A stretch of 64,000 bases of DNA. It comes from Membranipora membranacea (lineage: Eukaryota; Bryozoa; Gymnolaemata; Cheilostomatida; Membraniporidae). The notes under the pieces were generated by a model. That model was not told the origin of the DNA. It made no database searches and worked only from the letters and a program-made list of their open reading frames with translations. The stretch lies in contig OU612074.1 in the NCBI GenBank assembly GCA_914767715.1, forward strand, positions 9,954,062 through 10,018,061. The letters run 5' to 3'. A program made the position numbers and the translations under genes. Below are positions 23,700 to 36,024 of this stretch, piece after piece; within the stretch, counting starts at the first letter, position 1, and each line of letters starts with the position of its first letter.

Positions 23700-26677
23700 C
23701 AAAACAAGAGACAATCGACTATGAAAGGTATGCAAAATCTAATATAAATTCCCTTGAGTAGTCATGAGCGGAAATGACAATAAGGACATATTTGTCTGTA
23801 AGAAAAATATAAGGACTGAATTGTTGAAAAAATGACTGTGGAAAGTTCCCTCTGCCTGAATTTAAGGCAATATTCGTCACGTCATCGCTCATATTCAGTG
23901 TGAGGGTGATTAAAAGTTTTGAATGAGTGGGGTATGAGAATAGACATTGCAATCCAAATATCCTATTTTCTATTTTTTTCTTTTACAGATGTCAATGAGG
24001 CATTTATGCTCCACAGAGAAAGTTGGGAATCCTTTCGTCCAACATTATAAGACCCTTTTTATGAATGACAATCTCAATTAATAAAAAAAAAATTAAGAAA
24101 TTATATGAAACTTTGATATTTTGGCAACAAAATAGGTCCGTAGATATTAATGCATCTTCCAATTTTCCAGAATCTAAAGTATAATGTAAGATAGCACTAC
24201 CAAGAAGTGATAGTGGCATGACCAACATTCACTAAGTAGGGCAAAACATATCCAAAAAAAAACTTAGCGCTGCTGAGAGGTCTTACAATCTAGTTATTCC
24301 GAGGAACGGGAGCGAAACTAAATATGATGAAAATCAATGTACCATGAATATCTGATCAGTCCAGATAAGACTTTTGGTACCTGAAATAAAAACAAATAAT
24401 CAGAAGCACAAAAGTACAAAAAACATACAGTATTTTTTACAATCAATCATCCCACCCACCAATGTAAAGTTAAACCACAAACAGGAGGCAGAGAAGAAGC
24501 AGAACCTGAATATTTAGGTTGTATTTAACAGTAACTAGAACAAATATATTCACTTTTTTGTGCATCACTGCAAACAAGAGTTCGTAAATACAACCACTTT
24601 ACCATGTCGTCGGATGTCAAGAATTTAGTAAATACATTATGCGTCCTTCATGATAACTGTACTTAATTTCCGGGTTTTAGCCCTGTTTGCAACATGTATT
24701 TTGATAATTGTTTTTGGTTGCAAAAAATGTCAGTTAAAATCACAAGGTACAGTCTCAGTCGAAGGGAGCTGCCGCTTATTTGGAACCAAGTTGCTCTTAT
24801 AGTTTGCAGGCATCAGCTCTCAGTTTTTTAGAAGTGATACATTAATATCGGCTGATTCCCAATGCCAATTACGACCAATACCATTACATCCGTGAGCCCA
24901 AAATTCTTCACTACTTGGATTCTAATGCTGAAACTTGGTCACATGATAGACCAAAGTATGGCAAAATCAGTGTGATACAGGAACATGTCAGGCTACCAAG
25001 GCTTTAACCTTTCAATTCCCATCACCTCACACATATATCTGAGTATCCTAACTTGGTATTAGATACGAGTACAACTGAGTTTTGGATTATGCTCTTTCTC
25101 ACTAAAACTAATGTAAAACACAAAAGAATTGTGGTTATCATGCTAATCATATATATATATATATATTTCAGATTATATATATATACTCTGATATATAAAC
25201 GTCTTTGTGGAAGAAATTAATAGCCGGCGCCTTATAAAGCTCTGGGTGTAAGCTATAATATAAACATGAGGGTTGAAGCTATCCTCTCTCAATTTCTAAG
25301 AGGACAACTCAGAATTCTAAAATCAATAAGACAGGGCAGATTCTAGGGCACCATTCAATATTGTGTTTGAATGAGTACTAGACCGGTATGAGATGCAGGT
25401 ACCTATTAGCCAGAGCTGACAATGGAATGCCAGGAACTAGTCGCTGTGTGGTAAAAATCCAGTGTCCACCGCTTAGAAGTTAACATTAAACAGTAAATAT
25501 ATATACCGTCATATTTTGATTGAGTAATGTGAATCCCCTCTGCAATGTTTAAATACTCCATGTAACAAACCCCCTACGAGTTCATCATTCGAAGATGCTT
25601 AATAACATTTCTTGGAGGTCTGTGTCCTTGTAAATATTACTTTTTCTTCGACTATTTATTTGAGAGTCTATAGCAAATTCGTGAAAAATATTAATTTTTT
25701 CCTGAACAAAATTGAATAAGAGAAGATTTGTTCTTAACATTTTTCCGCCTACTTATAAGACCAGTCATTCATGCAGAAACTCAAAGTCAAGTTACAAACC
25801 AAGCTGTGATATAATTCAACAAATGTATCGCTTATTCTGTTTAGCTAGGAAAAACTTTATTTATGTTTAATAATACCATAATAGCTTAAAGCATAATTTG
25901 ATCAAATACCTACAATCAATAAAACTTGTTTTATTTGTGGAAGGCTCAGCGCAAGGGAAAATATCTGTTTATGTATCCTAATAATAATACTAATATATTA
26001 TATAATATAATATATAATAATATATAATTCTAATGTGCGCAACATAATATCACAAAAGCACAAAGATGCAACTCAGAACACTCATTGGTCAACAGAATAT
26101 TCTCAGATTACATAATGTGAACTCCAATGAAGGTGTAAATGTTTAATCACCATGATGTCAAACTAAAATGTTGAACGTTATTATAATGATAATTATAGAA
26201 GTGGTAACAGTATATGTAACTAATTCAGATTATTGTAACAGAGACCAGTTTAGGAAGCACTACTAATAAAATTTATTTCGTGAATGAATTCAGGTGCAAA
26301 ACATAGACCATTGAAATATAGTACATATAAATTTATAATTCTATATATATATATAGAATTATATGACTGCACTACTGATCTAATATTTTTACTTGTGATA
26401 TGAAATATATGTTTCTATAAATGTAAAATACATTTTAATTAAATATAAGAAATATGAACAAAAGTAGAATGAATATACAAACATTAATAATTGGGACACT
26501 GAGGTTGGCACTAAATCTAAACAATGGGAAATTTTGGTCATGCTCAACAAGTATTGTCGGCTCAAAATTCACTCTGCATGCAAAACAAAATTTAGCATAT
26601 TTGAATGATTAGGGCACAGTATACAATGTAAATTTATTATTAATCTGAAGATTTTCAGCTCGGTATCTTTGATTTTT

Positions 26678-26878
26678 TCAATATCTGGAATCGCTGTAAA
26701 GTTCACAGTCAGCTTGAGGGCTTGTTGGATACTGATATGGACCCTCATAAGAGTGGTGGTCTCTGGCAGAAAGATTCCTTGCAGTATGTATTGGTTGAAT
26801 ATTGGCTGCTGCCTGACTACAAGATAAGATATATCTGTATATACGCAGTCTAAACATAATCCCCATGATAAAAAACTC
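26678..26878 (-). pseudogene. Possible terminal exon: membrane-anchor end and tyrosine-rich tail
   Basis: Reading on the minus strand after an acceptor-like CAGTCTAG, the frame gives a hydrophobic start FFIMGIMF, basic residues RLRIYRY, then a tail with tyrosines (SYEGPYQYP, ELYSDSRY) and a stop. That order suggests the end of a transmembrane helix plus a cytoplasmic tail. The copy at 39926-40125 keeps the frame for most of its length but has a one-base deletion near its start and a TGA. Upstream exons cannot be assigned, so it is a relic or an orphan exon of an unknown receptor-like gene. Confidence 0.4.
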
Positions 26879-27460
26879 CTAGACTGAATTTGTTACTCAG
26901 ATATGTTAGTAAATTGAGAGAGGGAAGTGCTCATTCTAGAATACATGCTTGTTAGATGCAATAGAGCTAAGCTTATAATTTTAATTAAATGAGTACACTA
27001 TTGCTTTCTAAAGTGTTACTTTGACCTTTTAATACAGTCTGTACGTATGTTTCATCGTTTCATAACTAGTAGCAGCATCTGCTGGCACAATTTACTTACT
27101 TACTACCTACTTACTAAGTGTTGTAGAGATGATCATTAATTGTGTGCTGACTCAGTGTGGTGTATTTTGGCTTCGGACGTCCTTAGAGATTTAATCTTTC
27201 AATGCTCTGAGTGTTTCGTTTTTCAAATGGAAAATATTTTTAAGTTTCCATTATAATTTCATTAAAATACTTTTCATAAGGTTATATAGCATGTAAAGCA
27301 AAAAGTAACACTGTGAAGTATCATCAAAAGAGTGCGTAGGGCTCACAGGAATTTTTCTGATCATCGGACAAAACAAAACCATAATTAAAAAAATCAGATC
27401 TAGTTGAACTTTCTGAGCCAGTTTTCAAGGCTGCAGCAAAAATGAAAAAGTAGTCTCGCT

Positions 27461-27835
27461 TTAATGATGGTTATATACAGGTGATATAAGGGGGTATTGC
27501 AACTGTTGTCGGTCACACATCATTATGATATGCTCTTTCAGATTTTGAAGGTTTTGAAACCATATCATCATTTTTTGATCACTTTCCCATTTGCCGGCAG
27601 ATTTTTTGGAAATTAACCGCCAATTGCGCGACATAGTGTAAGGTACAATATAACCATTGCGATCAGCATGAAAAACTCTACAGGAAACAACTGTCAAACC
27701 CTTTCCACCGAAAATCATAAACGAAGTTTCATTTCTAGCCACATTTTGCAAAGTCTGCCACGGGACTTGTCCGCTCAGCACCATATCTTTGGTGTAGTGT
27801 TGTCTGATTCTAATGACATATGAACATGATACCAC
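27461..27835 (-). CDS. Unrecognised 124-codon open frame, conserved in decayed copies
   Basis: The frame begins MVSCSYVIRIRQHYTKD and includes NETSFMIFGGKGLTVVSC, a possible N-glycosylation site (NET) followed by a beta-strand-like stretch. Related sequence occurs at 33034-33410 (minus, with an insertion and a stop) and 38690-39060 (plus, several stops), so only this copy is open throughout. It lies upstream of the putative tail exon at 26678-26878 on the same strand, and both could be exons of one gene; I see no convincing splice sites to prove it. Function unknown. Confidence 0.35.
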   Translation of the reverse strand: MVSCSYVIRIRQHYTKDMVLSGQVPWQTLQNVARNETSFMIFGGKGLTVVSCRVFHADRNGYIVPYTMSRNWRLISKKSAGKWESDQKMMIWFQNLQNLKEHIIMMCDRQQLQYPLISPVYNHH

Positions 27836-27868
27836 ATTATGCTTTGTTCATATGATATTTAGTATAAA

Positions 27869-27875
27869 GTATATA

Positions 27876-27920
<45 letters not shown>
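27869..27920. repeat. TA microsatellite
   Basis: A nearly pure (TA)n tract at the junction of block D and block C copy 2. Similar tracts mark the equivalent junctions near 33.44 and 38.61 kb. Confidence 0.9.
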
Positions 27921-27923
<3 letters not shown>

Positions 27924-28176
27924 TGTAACACCCTACCACTTATATCTTTTTGTTCAAGTCAGTTTTATATCTATGTTAATGTGTGTGAGGTCAACAAGTT
28001 TTTTTTAATTTGCTTTAATTATAAACTTTTAGAAAACCTCAATTAATAATTAAATAAATAAATATTTTCAATGTTAGGGTATTGTTAATATTTTAGCCAA
28101 TTAAACTAACTGTACGCTAGCTGTCCGATTCAGCAGTTCTACAAGGCAAAGGGCGAGGAGAATCATCTGCAAGATA

Positions 28177-28414
28177 CAGGCCCGTAGTTCTAGGGGAGGC
28201 AGAGAGGCACTGCCTCCCCTAGAAAGCTAAATAAAGTGGGATAAAACACTATAATTGAGTAATACATGTCGGAATCAGCTCCTCTGGGAATTCCATTTGC
28301 TAATTATATGCCTTTAAATGCATGGGGAGGAGCTTACAGCACCCCTCCTGGTAATGCTTCAGATAAGCCTCTGACTTTTGTCTCCCCTACCATTTTTTCT
28401 AAACTACGGCCCTG
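28177..28414. mobile_element. ~230-bp CAGGxCCGTAG element, copy 2
   Basis: Same ends and internal GGGGAGGC inverted pair as at 12769, at the equivalent site in block C. Confidence 0.75.
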
Positions 28415-28644
28415 GATAATAAAACAAAAATTACATATGCGGTAAAAAAATCAAGAAAATCATGCTCAATACTCTCCTTAGGTTACTTGTGATTAACTGG
28501 GCGTGGGCTGGAAGTTCAACAAACACATATGCAATGAGCAACTCATCCCTGGGATAGGGTCCAATAAAAATCTTTGTTTTTATGACGATTCATCATGTAT
28601 GGCCTCTGAGGATTCATTATTATGGCTCAATACAATTGTGCGAT

Positions 28645-28918
28645 TTTTACTGAATTTTAGAAGACGATGACCATTTCATTAATGAATTTTTGAGTCAATG
28701 CCCCTCTAGAAGATTTCCAACTGTTAAATATAGAGGAGCATGGGGCAGAGACAGTCTTTTACACACACTTGTACATGCTTTAAATGATATTTTGTTTCAA
28801 ACAATCCTACAGAGCTTTTTTCAAATTTGTGCATGTCTTCTTTTAAGGCCAGTCTTTACACCGAATTTCACAGCATGTCATATTGTCTGTGATATGTAAT
28901 AAATCAATCAATCAATTA
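28645..28918 (+). mobile_element. Retrotransposon tail insertion
   Basis: This stretch is absent from the same position in block C copies 1, 3 and 4, so it is an insertion. It ends with a short tandem tail AATAAATCAATCAATCAATT, typical of LINE 3' ends. Its open frame of 69 codons has no recognisable domain. Confidence 0.55.
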
Positions 28919-29667
28919 ATAGTAACTATTCGTCCCCATGTATCGGGCGAATCAGCCTCAGAAGCACAGACTGAGGTTCACAGATGTCCTTTTACTTGTT
29001 ATAGCAATTAATTTTCGGGCCTGGTATTATGCGACGATAGTAATATATCTGGTCTTTGATATTATAATAGTGCTAGTTTTACTGGCCTCAAATTATAAGC
29101 TGTAGGTTTTTAAAAAAAAATTTAAATTGCTTTATTTTTATAGTTTATAGATTAAATTTATTGTATTTCAATTGGTTCATCTTGTCCACTTGTCAAGCTG
29201 TGATTTGTTAGATGTAACTCGTCATGTTATACTCATAATTCACATTTCTTTAATTTCGCATGCTTGATATGCCCAAAATGTAATCCAATATGTCTAGCCG
29301 TGAGGTTGGAACAGGTATTGAACCTGGTTCTCGACTTGCGGGTATTGCCTCCTTGTGTCAGAACCAGGTCAGGTATTCAAAAATACCCTAACACTGATGC
29401 TTTGTTGTACAACCAACCGCTCTCACATTGTAATACTTATCTGTCAAAACAACTGCCCCACCCAGGAGAGAAACGGGATCCACTTGATCAGTAGTCCTGG
29501 AATTTACAACTAGGCCACGCCACAATGTCTAAAATTAGTCTATATCCTTTAAGAAATGTCAATAATAAGTATACTTATTTATTCTCAGTGTAGGGCAAGG
29601 AATAATGAATAATAAAAGTGTGTGTTTTAAATGATTGTGAAGATGGCTTTTCATGTTATTATCATAT

Positions 29668-30370
29668 CACAGAGTAAGGATAAGCAGAGGGGACACTTCA
29701 ATGATCGTTATAGTGCCTGCGGTTTTTATCCACTGGGGGAAATTCATCAATCTGGCCACCTGCCAATTTCAGAATATATATAAGTTACAGTGGAGTTTTG
29801 TCATGCAGACATAGCCACCTTTGATAGGTCATAATTCATTCTGTATTTATCCTAAAGACTGATTTCTAACTTTTCTGAAATGTCCAATCTTCGAGCTATA
29901 CACCATATTATTGTCATTTTTTGCTAGGATACATAGGCTATGAGTAATCCAGGTTTTTAAAATGAGTTTTATCATATAGATTTACATAGGGCTTAGGTCA
30001 ATGCACGGACATTTCCTAATTTTGATGACCAGCCGTCTATCAATTGTCACATGTAAATCTATATGACAAAACTCATTTCAAAAACCTGGATTACTCTTAG
30101 CCTATGAATCCTAGCAAAAAATGACAATAATATGGTGTATAGCTTGAAGCTTGGACATTCCAGCAAAGTTGGAAATCAGTCTTTAGGATAAATACAGAAT
30201 GAATTATGGCCCATCAAAGGTAGGGATGTCTGCAAGAAAAATGCCATTATAACATATAGAGATAATGAGTTTTTGGCATCCAGCTGTGCACAATTTTCCC
30301 CCAGTGAATCAAAAACCGCAGGCACTATAACGATCATTGAAGTGTCCCCTCTGCTTATCCTTACTCTGTG
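29668..30370. mobile_element. 703-bp foldback element with 7-bp target duplication
   Basis: The two arms of roughly 320 bp are near-complementary and meet around a ~60-bp loop. The ends are CACAGAGTAAGGATAAGCAG and its complement. ATCATAT directly flanks both sides (29661-29667 and 30371-30377), and the uninterrupted sequence is present in block C copies 1 and 3, so the insertion is clear. It encodes nothing. A transcript through it would form a long hairpin. Confidence 0.85.
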
Positions 30371-30861
30371 ATCATATCAACTATAAGTATTGGTTTTGTA
30401 AATGCTAACAATATGACTTGTCAGGTGATGATATATTAAAGCCCAGTATGCAACACTCAGGCTAAATAAGAAAATAAAATTTAAGGCATTTTGACCATTT
30501 CGCAGCCGATCAAATAGTCAAACGTTCTTTTGGTATCATTTGGAAGGCTAAATTTACTTTGCTTTACTTCTGTTGATCAAATTTGTATTTCTTCATTAAT
30601 TTATTGGTCGCCCAATATTGACATTAATACCATCCTCAGATCTGTACTAATACAGTAATACTGCTATGAAAAATTAATTCAGTCAGAAGTTTTAGAGTAC
30701 ATCCATAAGCTGCTATGTGAGATTAATTTCTGTTTGCTGCGAGGTTTATTAGTTAATAAATTAAAACTGGTGGTTAACATGGAATGGAATGCTATGATGT
30801 CTTTAACACTCCTAACATGTTAGACAGATTTATCATTTTCTATTAATTAAGAACAGCACTA

Positions 30862-31077
30862 CACTTAGATATCTTAGAGGCCGCCAGAGAACTGAAGACT
30901 GATGCTCTCTTGGTTCTATACCTCAGTGGCTGTAACCCTTAAACCCTCTCTTGTTTCTATGACCATCTGGACAATCCTGCCTGGATGCTGGTCTTGGTCC
31001 TTCTGCCCCTCTCTTGGTTCGATAAGCCAGCGACAGAATCATATCAGGCATTGGTTTTATTGCTCTCTTGTTATGTT
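30862..31077 (-). pseudogene. Broken peptide polyprotein 2d (family 2)
   Basis: The minus-strand reading keeps family 2 landmarks: RAIKPMPDMIL, SLAYRTKRG, DGHRNKR and the tail region. The peptide units are shortened, the frame closes early after GFKGYSH, and the C-terminal cysteine tail is out of frame. The N-terminal part and signal exon are missing because LINE sequence replaces them at 31077/31078. Confidence 0.7.
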
Positions 31078-32262
31078 AGGAGAAATTGGTGCACATCTGT
31101 TTGATGATCCCTACCCATTAAGTAAAAGTGTCATAAAATGCTTGCTGACTCACTGGCCAAGCCTATTTGTAATCTTTTTAACCTGTCCATCCGCTCATCT
31201 ACTGTGCCGCAAATCTGGAAAAGTGCAATGATATCACCCATACCGAAAATTCCAGGTGCCGATGAATCGAAAGACACCGTCCAATAGCGCTCACATCTAT
31301 AATAGCAAAATGTCTAGAAAATCTCATAGCTCCATACATTACCACAAAAATCTCAGATGTAAATCAGTTTGCTTACAGATTAAACAGAGGGACCGATGAC
31401 GCATTGCTTGTGCTTCTAGACATCATCTCAGAACATCTTAACAGTGACGCTAAGAACTACGTCAGGGCGGTGTTTATCGACTTTAGCAGTGCCTTCAACA
31501 CTATCGATCCATCTATACTCGTAGATAAACTGCATGCTAAAGGAATAAATGGTGTTATTATCCGCTGGGTTCACAACTTCCTTACAAACAGATCTCAGAC
31601 CATTGTTGCCGGTGGTCGAAAATCCCAATCCATCAGCACCTCAGTGGGCAGTCCCCAGGGCTGTATACTGAGCCCTATATTACTCTCTCTCTATGTTGAG
31701 GCTATGTCTACTACACTGCCAAACACACATATCATAAAATACGCAGACGATACAATCATCCTTGAATGCTTGAACCGAGAAGACAACTCCCAACTACAAT
31801 CGGAAGTTGGCAGAATAGCTAAATAATGTGACGATAGCCACCTTACCATAAAATCCAATAAGACCAAAGAGCTCCTATTTACGAATCAGCGTCACCACCC
31901 AACTCCAGACCCAGTCACTATTCACCAAAGCGTAATCGAGCGAGTAGTCAAGTACAAATATTTCGGGACAATCCTAACTCCGAAACTTGACTTTACAGAG
32001 AATACTGCTCTAACTGTGGAGAAGGCAAGCAAGCGTTTCTATATAATGAAGCGTTTATCATCAATGAAAGTCAAAGACAGCACTATTCGTCTAGCCTATG
32101 AGTCATTTATAGAAAGTGTGCTTGCCTTTCACCTCAGTATTATCCACCAATCGAGCTAGTGAGACTGCACTCTGGTAGATTCTGTATTCCCAAGCAGCGA
32201 GTAAACATTCGTAAAACCTGTTTCCGAACAGAGTGTGCTCGGCTGCTTAATTCCATCTTATA
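31078..32262 (+). pseudogene. LINE reverse-transcriptase fragment
   Basis: The longest frame, 31404-31826, contains hallmark motifs of a non-LTR reverse transcriptase: VFIDFSSAFNTID, GSPQGCILSPILLSLY and the catalytic KYADDTIIL. Before it, another frame gives TVPQIWKSAMISPIPK, the usual start of the domain, so there is a frameshift near 31.26 kb. After the TAA at 31824-31826 the same frame continues with CDDSHLTIKSNKTKELL and YKYFGTIL, showing an in-frame stop. The 5' half with the endonuclease is missing and a T/A-rich tail follows. It is a dead CR1/Jockey-like copy. Confidence 0.85.
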
Positions 32263-33030
32263 AGTTAGACGTTTTATGGATACTTTTTATATTTTTTATT
32301 TATAATTTATTTTATATTTTTTTGGCATCACAGAGCAAAACAACAATGAATTTTATCAAGTATTGATAACAATACAATATACATACATATATAAGACCAC
32401 CAATTTATTGGAGTAGAACAAATTCATCAGCCAGGGCAAACCAAAATTTCCATTACGCAAAACTATTTGCCTGAATCATCATAATACACAGATACAGGGG
32501 AGATGATTTCATGCAATGATCTTAGACATATTTGGCATTTGGCATAGCTAATCTGTGTCATTGGATGCTAATGACCTATGTTTTCACAATCAACTCTGTA
32601 AAGTTATGTGGCAGAAGCTCACTGATATTGTTTCATTGAAAAGTGCCACCTCCCTATACTGTCAGTTACTGCCAATACTGTCCGACCTAAATACATGACA
32701 TGATGAAACATGTTGCACAAATTTAAACCATTATTACAAAAAACAATAGAGGAAGTGGTTTAATGTAATGATGAAAGTTGTATTTGTCAAAAACGGTTCA
32801 TACTTTCCAGCATGGTTGTCATAATTAATCCTGGAAATATAATTGAAAACATATCTGAGTCAATAGCTTTTACTAAAATATGCCATTAGCAAATATCAGT
32901 TCTTAGTACAATCATCAACATCCTATTGAACTCAAGCAGGGCATCAATCAAGACTGTTTGTGCAATGTCATCCTTAGCATTCGTTGGCTTCCATTTTTCC
33001 ACGAGATGATGAGAGAAGCTAGATTTTTGT
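32263..33030. other. Intergenic, nothing recognised
   Basis: AT-rich sequence between the LINE remnant and the next duplicated block. No conserved frame or repeat is seen. Confidence 0.5.
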
Positions 33031-33033
33031 TGG

Positions 33034-33480
33034 TTATATACAGGTGATATAAGGGGGTATTGCAACTGTTGTCGGCCACATCATCATGACATGCTCTTTC
33101 AGATTTTGAAGGTTTTGAAACCACATCATCACTTTTTGATCACTTTCCCATTTGCCAGCAGAATATTTGGAAATTAACCGCCAATTGTGCGATATAGTGT
33201 AAGATACAATATTACCATTGCGATCAGCATGAAAAACTCTACAGGAAACAACTGTCAAGACCTATCCACCGAAAATCATGAATGAAGTTTCAATTCTAGC
33301 CACATTTTGCAAAGTCTGCCACCGGACTACATTGAATTGCCCACTCAGCACCATATCTTTGGTGTAGTGTTGTCTCATTCTTATGACAAATGAACATGAT
33401 ACCACACTACGCTTTGTTCATATGATATTCAGTATATAGTATATATATGGTATATATATATATAGTATGTAACATAATGT
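33034..33480 (-). pseudogene. Decayed copy of the 27.46-27.84 kb open frame
   Basis: The minus strand keeps SCRVFHADRNGN and KWESDQKVMMWFQNLQNL but has an insertion and a stop in the upstream part (a TAG after the FGG motif). A TA tract follows, then block C copy 3. Confidence 0.55.
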
Positions 33481-33692
33481 TTATATCTATGTTAATGCGT
33501 GTGAGGTCAACAGATTATTTTTGATTTGCTTTAATTATAAACTTTTAGAAAACCTCAATTAATAATTAAATAAATAAATATTGACAATGTTAGGGTATTG
33601 TTAATATTTTAGCCAATTAAATTCACTGAACGCCAGCTGTCTGATTCAGCAGTTCTACAAGGCAAAGGGCGAGGAGAAACCTCTGTAAGATA

Positions 33693-33930
33693 CAGGCCCG
33701 TAGTTCTAGGGGGGGCAGAGAGGCACTGCCTCCCCTAGAAAGCTAAATAAAGTGGGATTAAACACTATAATTGAGTAATACATGTCAGAATCAGCTCCTC
33801 TGGGGATTCCATTTGCTAATTATTTGTCTTAAAATGCTTGGGGAGGAGTTTACAGCACCCCTCCTGGTGATGCTTCAGATAAGCCTCTGACTTTTTCCTC
33901 CCCTACCATTTTTTCTATACTACGGCCCTG
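33693..33930. mobile_element. ~230-bp CAGGxCCGTAG element, copy 3
   Basis: At the equivalent block C position, with the same ends as at 12769. Confidence 0.75.
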
Positions 33931-34240
33931 GATAATAAAACAAAAATTACATATGCGGTAAAAAAATCAAGAAAATCGTGCTCAATATTCTCCTTAGGTT
34001 ACTTATGATTAACTGGGCGTGGGCTGGAATTTCAACAAACACATATGCAATGAGCATCCCTTGGATAGGATCCAATAAAAATCTTTCATTTTTATGACGA
34101 TACATCATGTACAGCCTCTGAGGAGTCATTATTATGGCTCAATACAATTGTGCGATGGTAACTATTCGTCCCCATGTATCGGGCGAATCAGCCTCCAAAG
34201 CACAGACTGAGGTTCACATATGTCCTCATACGTTATATAG

Positions 34241-34549
34241 ATGACACAACACGTCAAGCTCCTATGGCCAACTGATTTATCCACACAAACACAGTAAGAT
34301 AGTGCAGCTAATTGGGCATGAAAGCAAAGCATTTTCAGGCCTGGTATTATGCAATGATCGTAATTGCAGCTGCGGTGCGCTGCATTGTGGCCCCCACCAT
34401 TCACTGGGAGTGTTCGCTAATTGTATTGTCATTGTGTGGCCTAAATTGTGGCAGGCTATGTATGCTTGCATGTCCAATTAGCTGCACTATCTTACTGTGT
34501 TTGTGTGGATAGATCAGTTGCACATAGGAGCTTGACGTGTTGTGTCATA
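34241..34549. mobile_element. MITE with ~85-bp inverted ends, copy 2
   Basis: Both inverted ends are intact (ATGACACAACACG ... CGTGTTGTGTCAT), in block C copy 3. Confidence 0.8.
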
Positions 34550-36024
34550 CAATTTCACTAAAGTAATTATGCTCCACCGTTCTTTTGGCGTTTATAACTG
34601 ATATTCTATTCTACTGGGCAAATGTGTTTCTTAAACAAACCAAGGGAGTCAAAAAGGTAAATGTAATTTATATTATCATTTTATGTAGGGTTAGTTTGTT
34701 TAGATAATAATAAATTTGAAATTTTTCTTGCGTTAGTGGTAAATCTGTTAGTAAACGAAATTAATAGGGTTTAACATTTGTGATAATTGATTAGAGTGTT
34801 TTCTCCCACTTTTAGAATTAGCATTAATTTAATGACTGCAAATTGAGGTACAACAGTTTTCACCTTTTCAGCACTTGATTTTTATATGCTTTTAATTTCA
34901 GTTTCACGATGTCAATACGAATAGTTATCTGTGAACTTGAGATAACCGCCATTCCGTTTAATCCAGCCACCGATGGCCAGTACAGTAATATATCTGGTCT
35001 TTGATAATAAAATTGTGCTAGATTTGCTGGCCTCGAATTATAAGCTGTAGGTTTTTTAATTCTTTTTCATAGCCTTATTTTTATAGATGTAATTTGTTGT
35101 ATTTCAATTGGTTCATCTTGTCCAGGTGTCAAGCTGTGATTTGTTCAATGTAACTCGTCATGTTATACTCAGCGTTCACATTTCTTTAATATCACATGCT
35201 TGATATACCTAAAATGTAATTCAATTTGTCTAGCCGTAAGGCTCAATATTGAACCTGGTACTTGAGGGTATTGCCTCCTTGTAACAGGACCAGGTCAGGA
35301 TTCTTTAAAATACCCTAACACTGAGGCCTTGTTGTACAACCAACCGCTTTCACATTGTAATACTTATCTGTCAGAACAACTGCCCCATCCAGGAGAGAAA
35401 CAGGATCCACTTGATCAGTAGTCCTGGAATTTCCAACTAGGCCACGCCACAATGTCTAAAATTAGCATCTTTATTTACGCTCATTGTATAGGGAAAGGGG
35501 ACATGACTCCAGTTAAGGTGTGTTTTATATCACCGTGAAGACAGCTTTTCATGTTACTATCATATCAACTATAAGTATTGGTTTTGTTAATGTTGATAAA
35601 ATGACTTGTCAGGTGATGACAATATTAAAGCCCAGTATGAAACAGTCAGGCTTAATTAGAAAATAATGTTGAAGGCATTTGGGACCATTTCACAGCCGAT
35701 CAAAGGTCCAAGCAATCTTCTGGTATCATTTAAATGGCCAAATTTACATTTCTGTCAATCAGATTTGTATTTCTTCATTCATTTATTGGTTGCCCAATTT
35801 TGACATTTGTACCATCCTTAAATCTGTGCTTACACAGTAATGCTGCTATGAAAAATCAATTCAGTCAGAAGTTTTAGAGTGTAGTCAATAGGCTGCTATG
35901 TGAATTTAATTTCTGTTTGCTGCAGGTTTATTAGTTAATAAATTAAAACTGGTGGTTAACATGGAATGGAATGCTATGATGTCTTTGACACTCTTAACAT
36001 GTTAGAAAGATTTATCATTGTCTA

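Larger units (their letters stand above)
24350..27900. repeat. Block D, copy 1
   Basis: It recurs inverted at about 38.68-42.5 kb and partly at 55.56-56.9 kb (same orientation as the second copy). It is AT-rich with TA microsatellites at about 25149-25190 and 26342-26357. It contains two possible exon relics, listed separately. The part at 24.4-24.6 kb resembles the 3' flank of the THAP exon. No complete gene is visible. Confidence 0.8.
28030..31077. repeat. Block C, copy 2 (partial, interrupted)
   Basis: It is homologous to 12.6-15.4 kb with four changes: the ~230-bp element at 28177-28414, a LINE-tail insertion at about 28645-28918, loss of the section containing the 13.2-kb MITE, and a foldback insertion at 29668-30370. 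It ends abruptly in gene fragment 2d where LINE sequence begins. Confidence 0.8.

Noticed and set aside
31428-31628. Minus-strand frame of 66 codons
   Set aside because: It is the shadow of the reverse-transcriptase frame.
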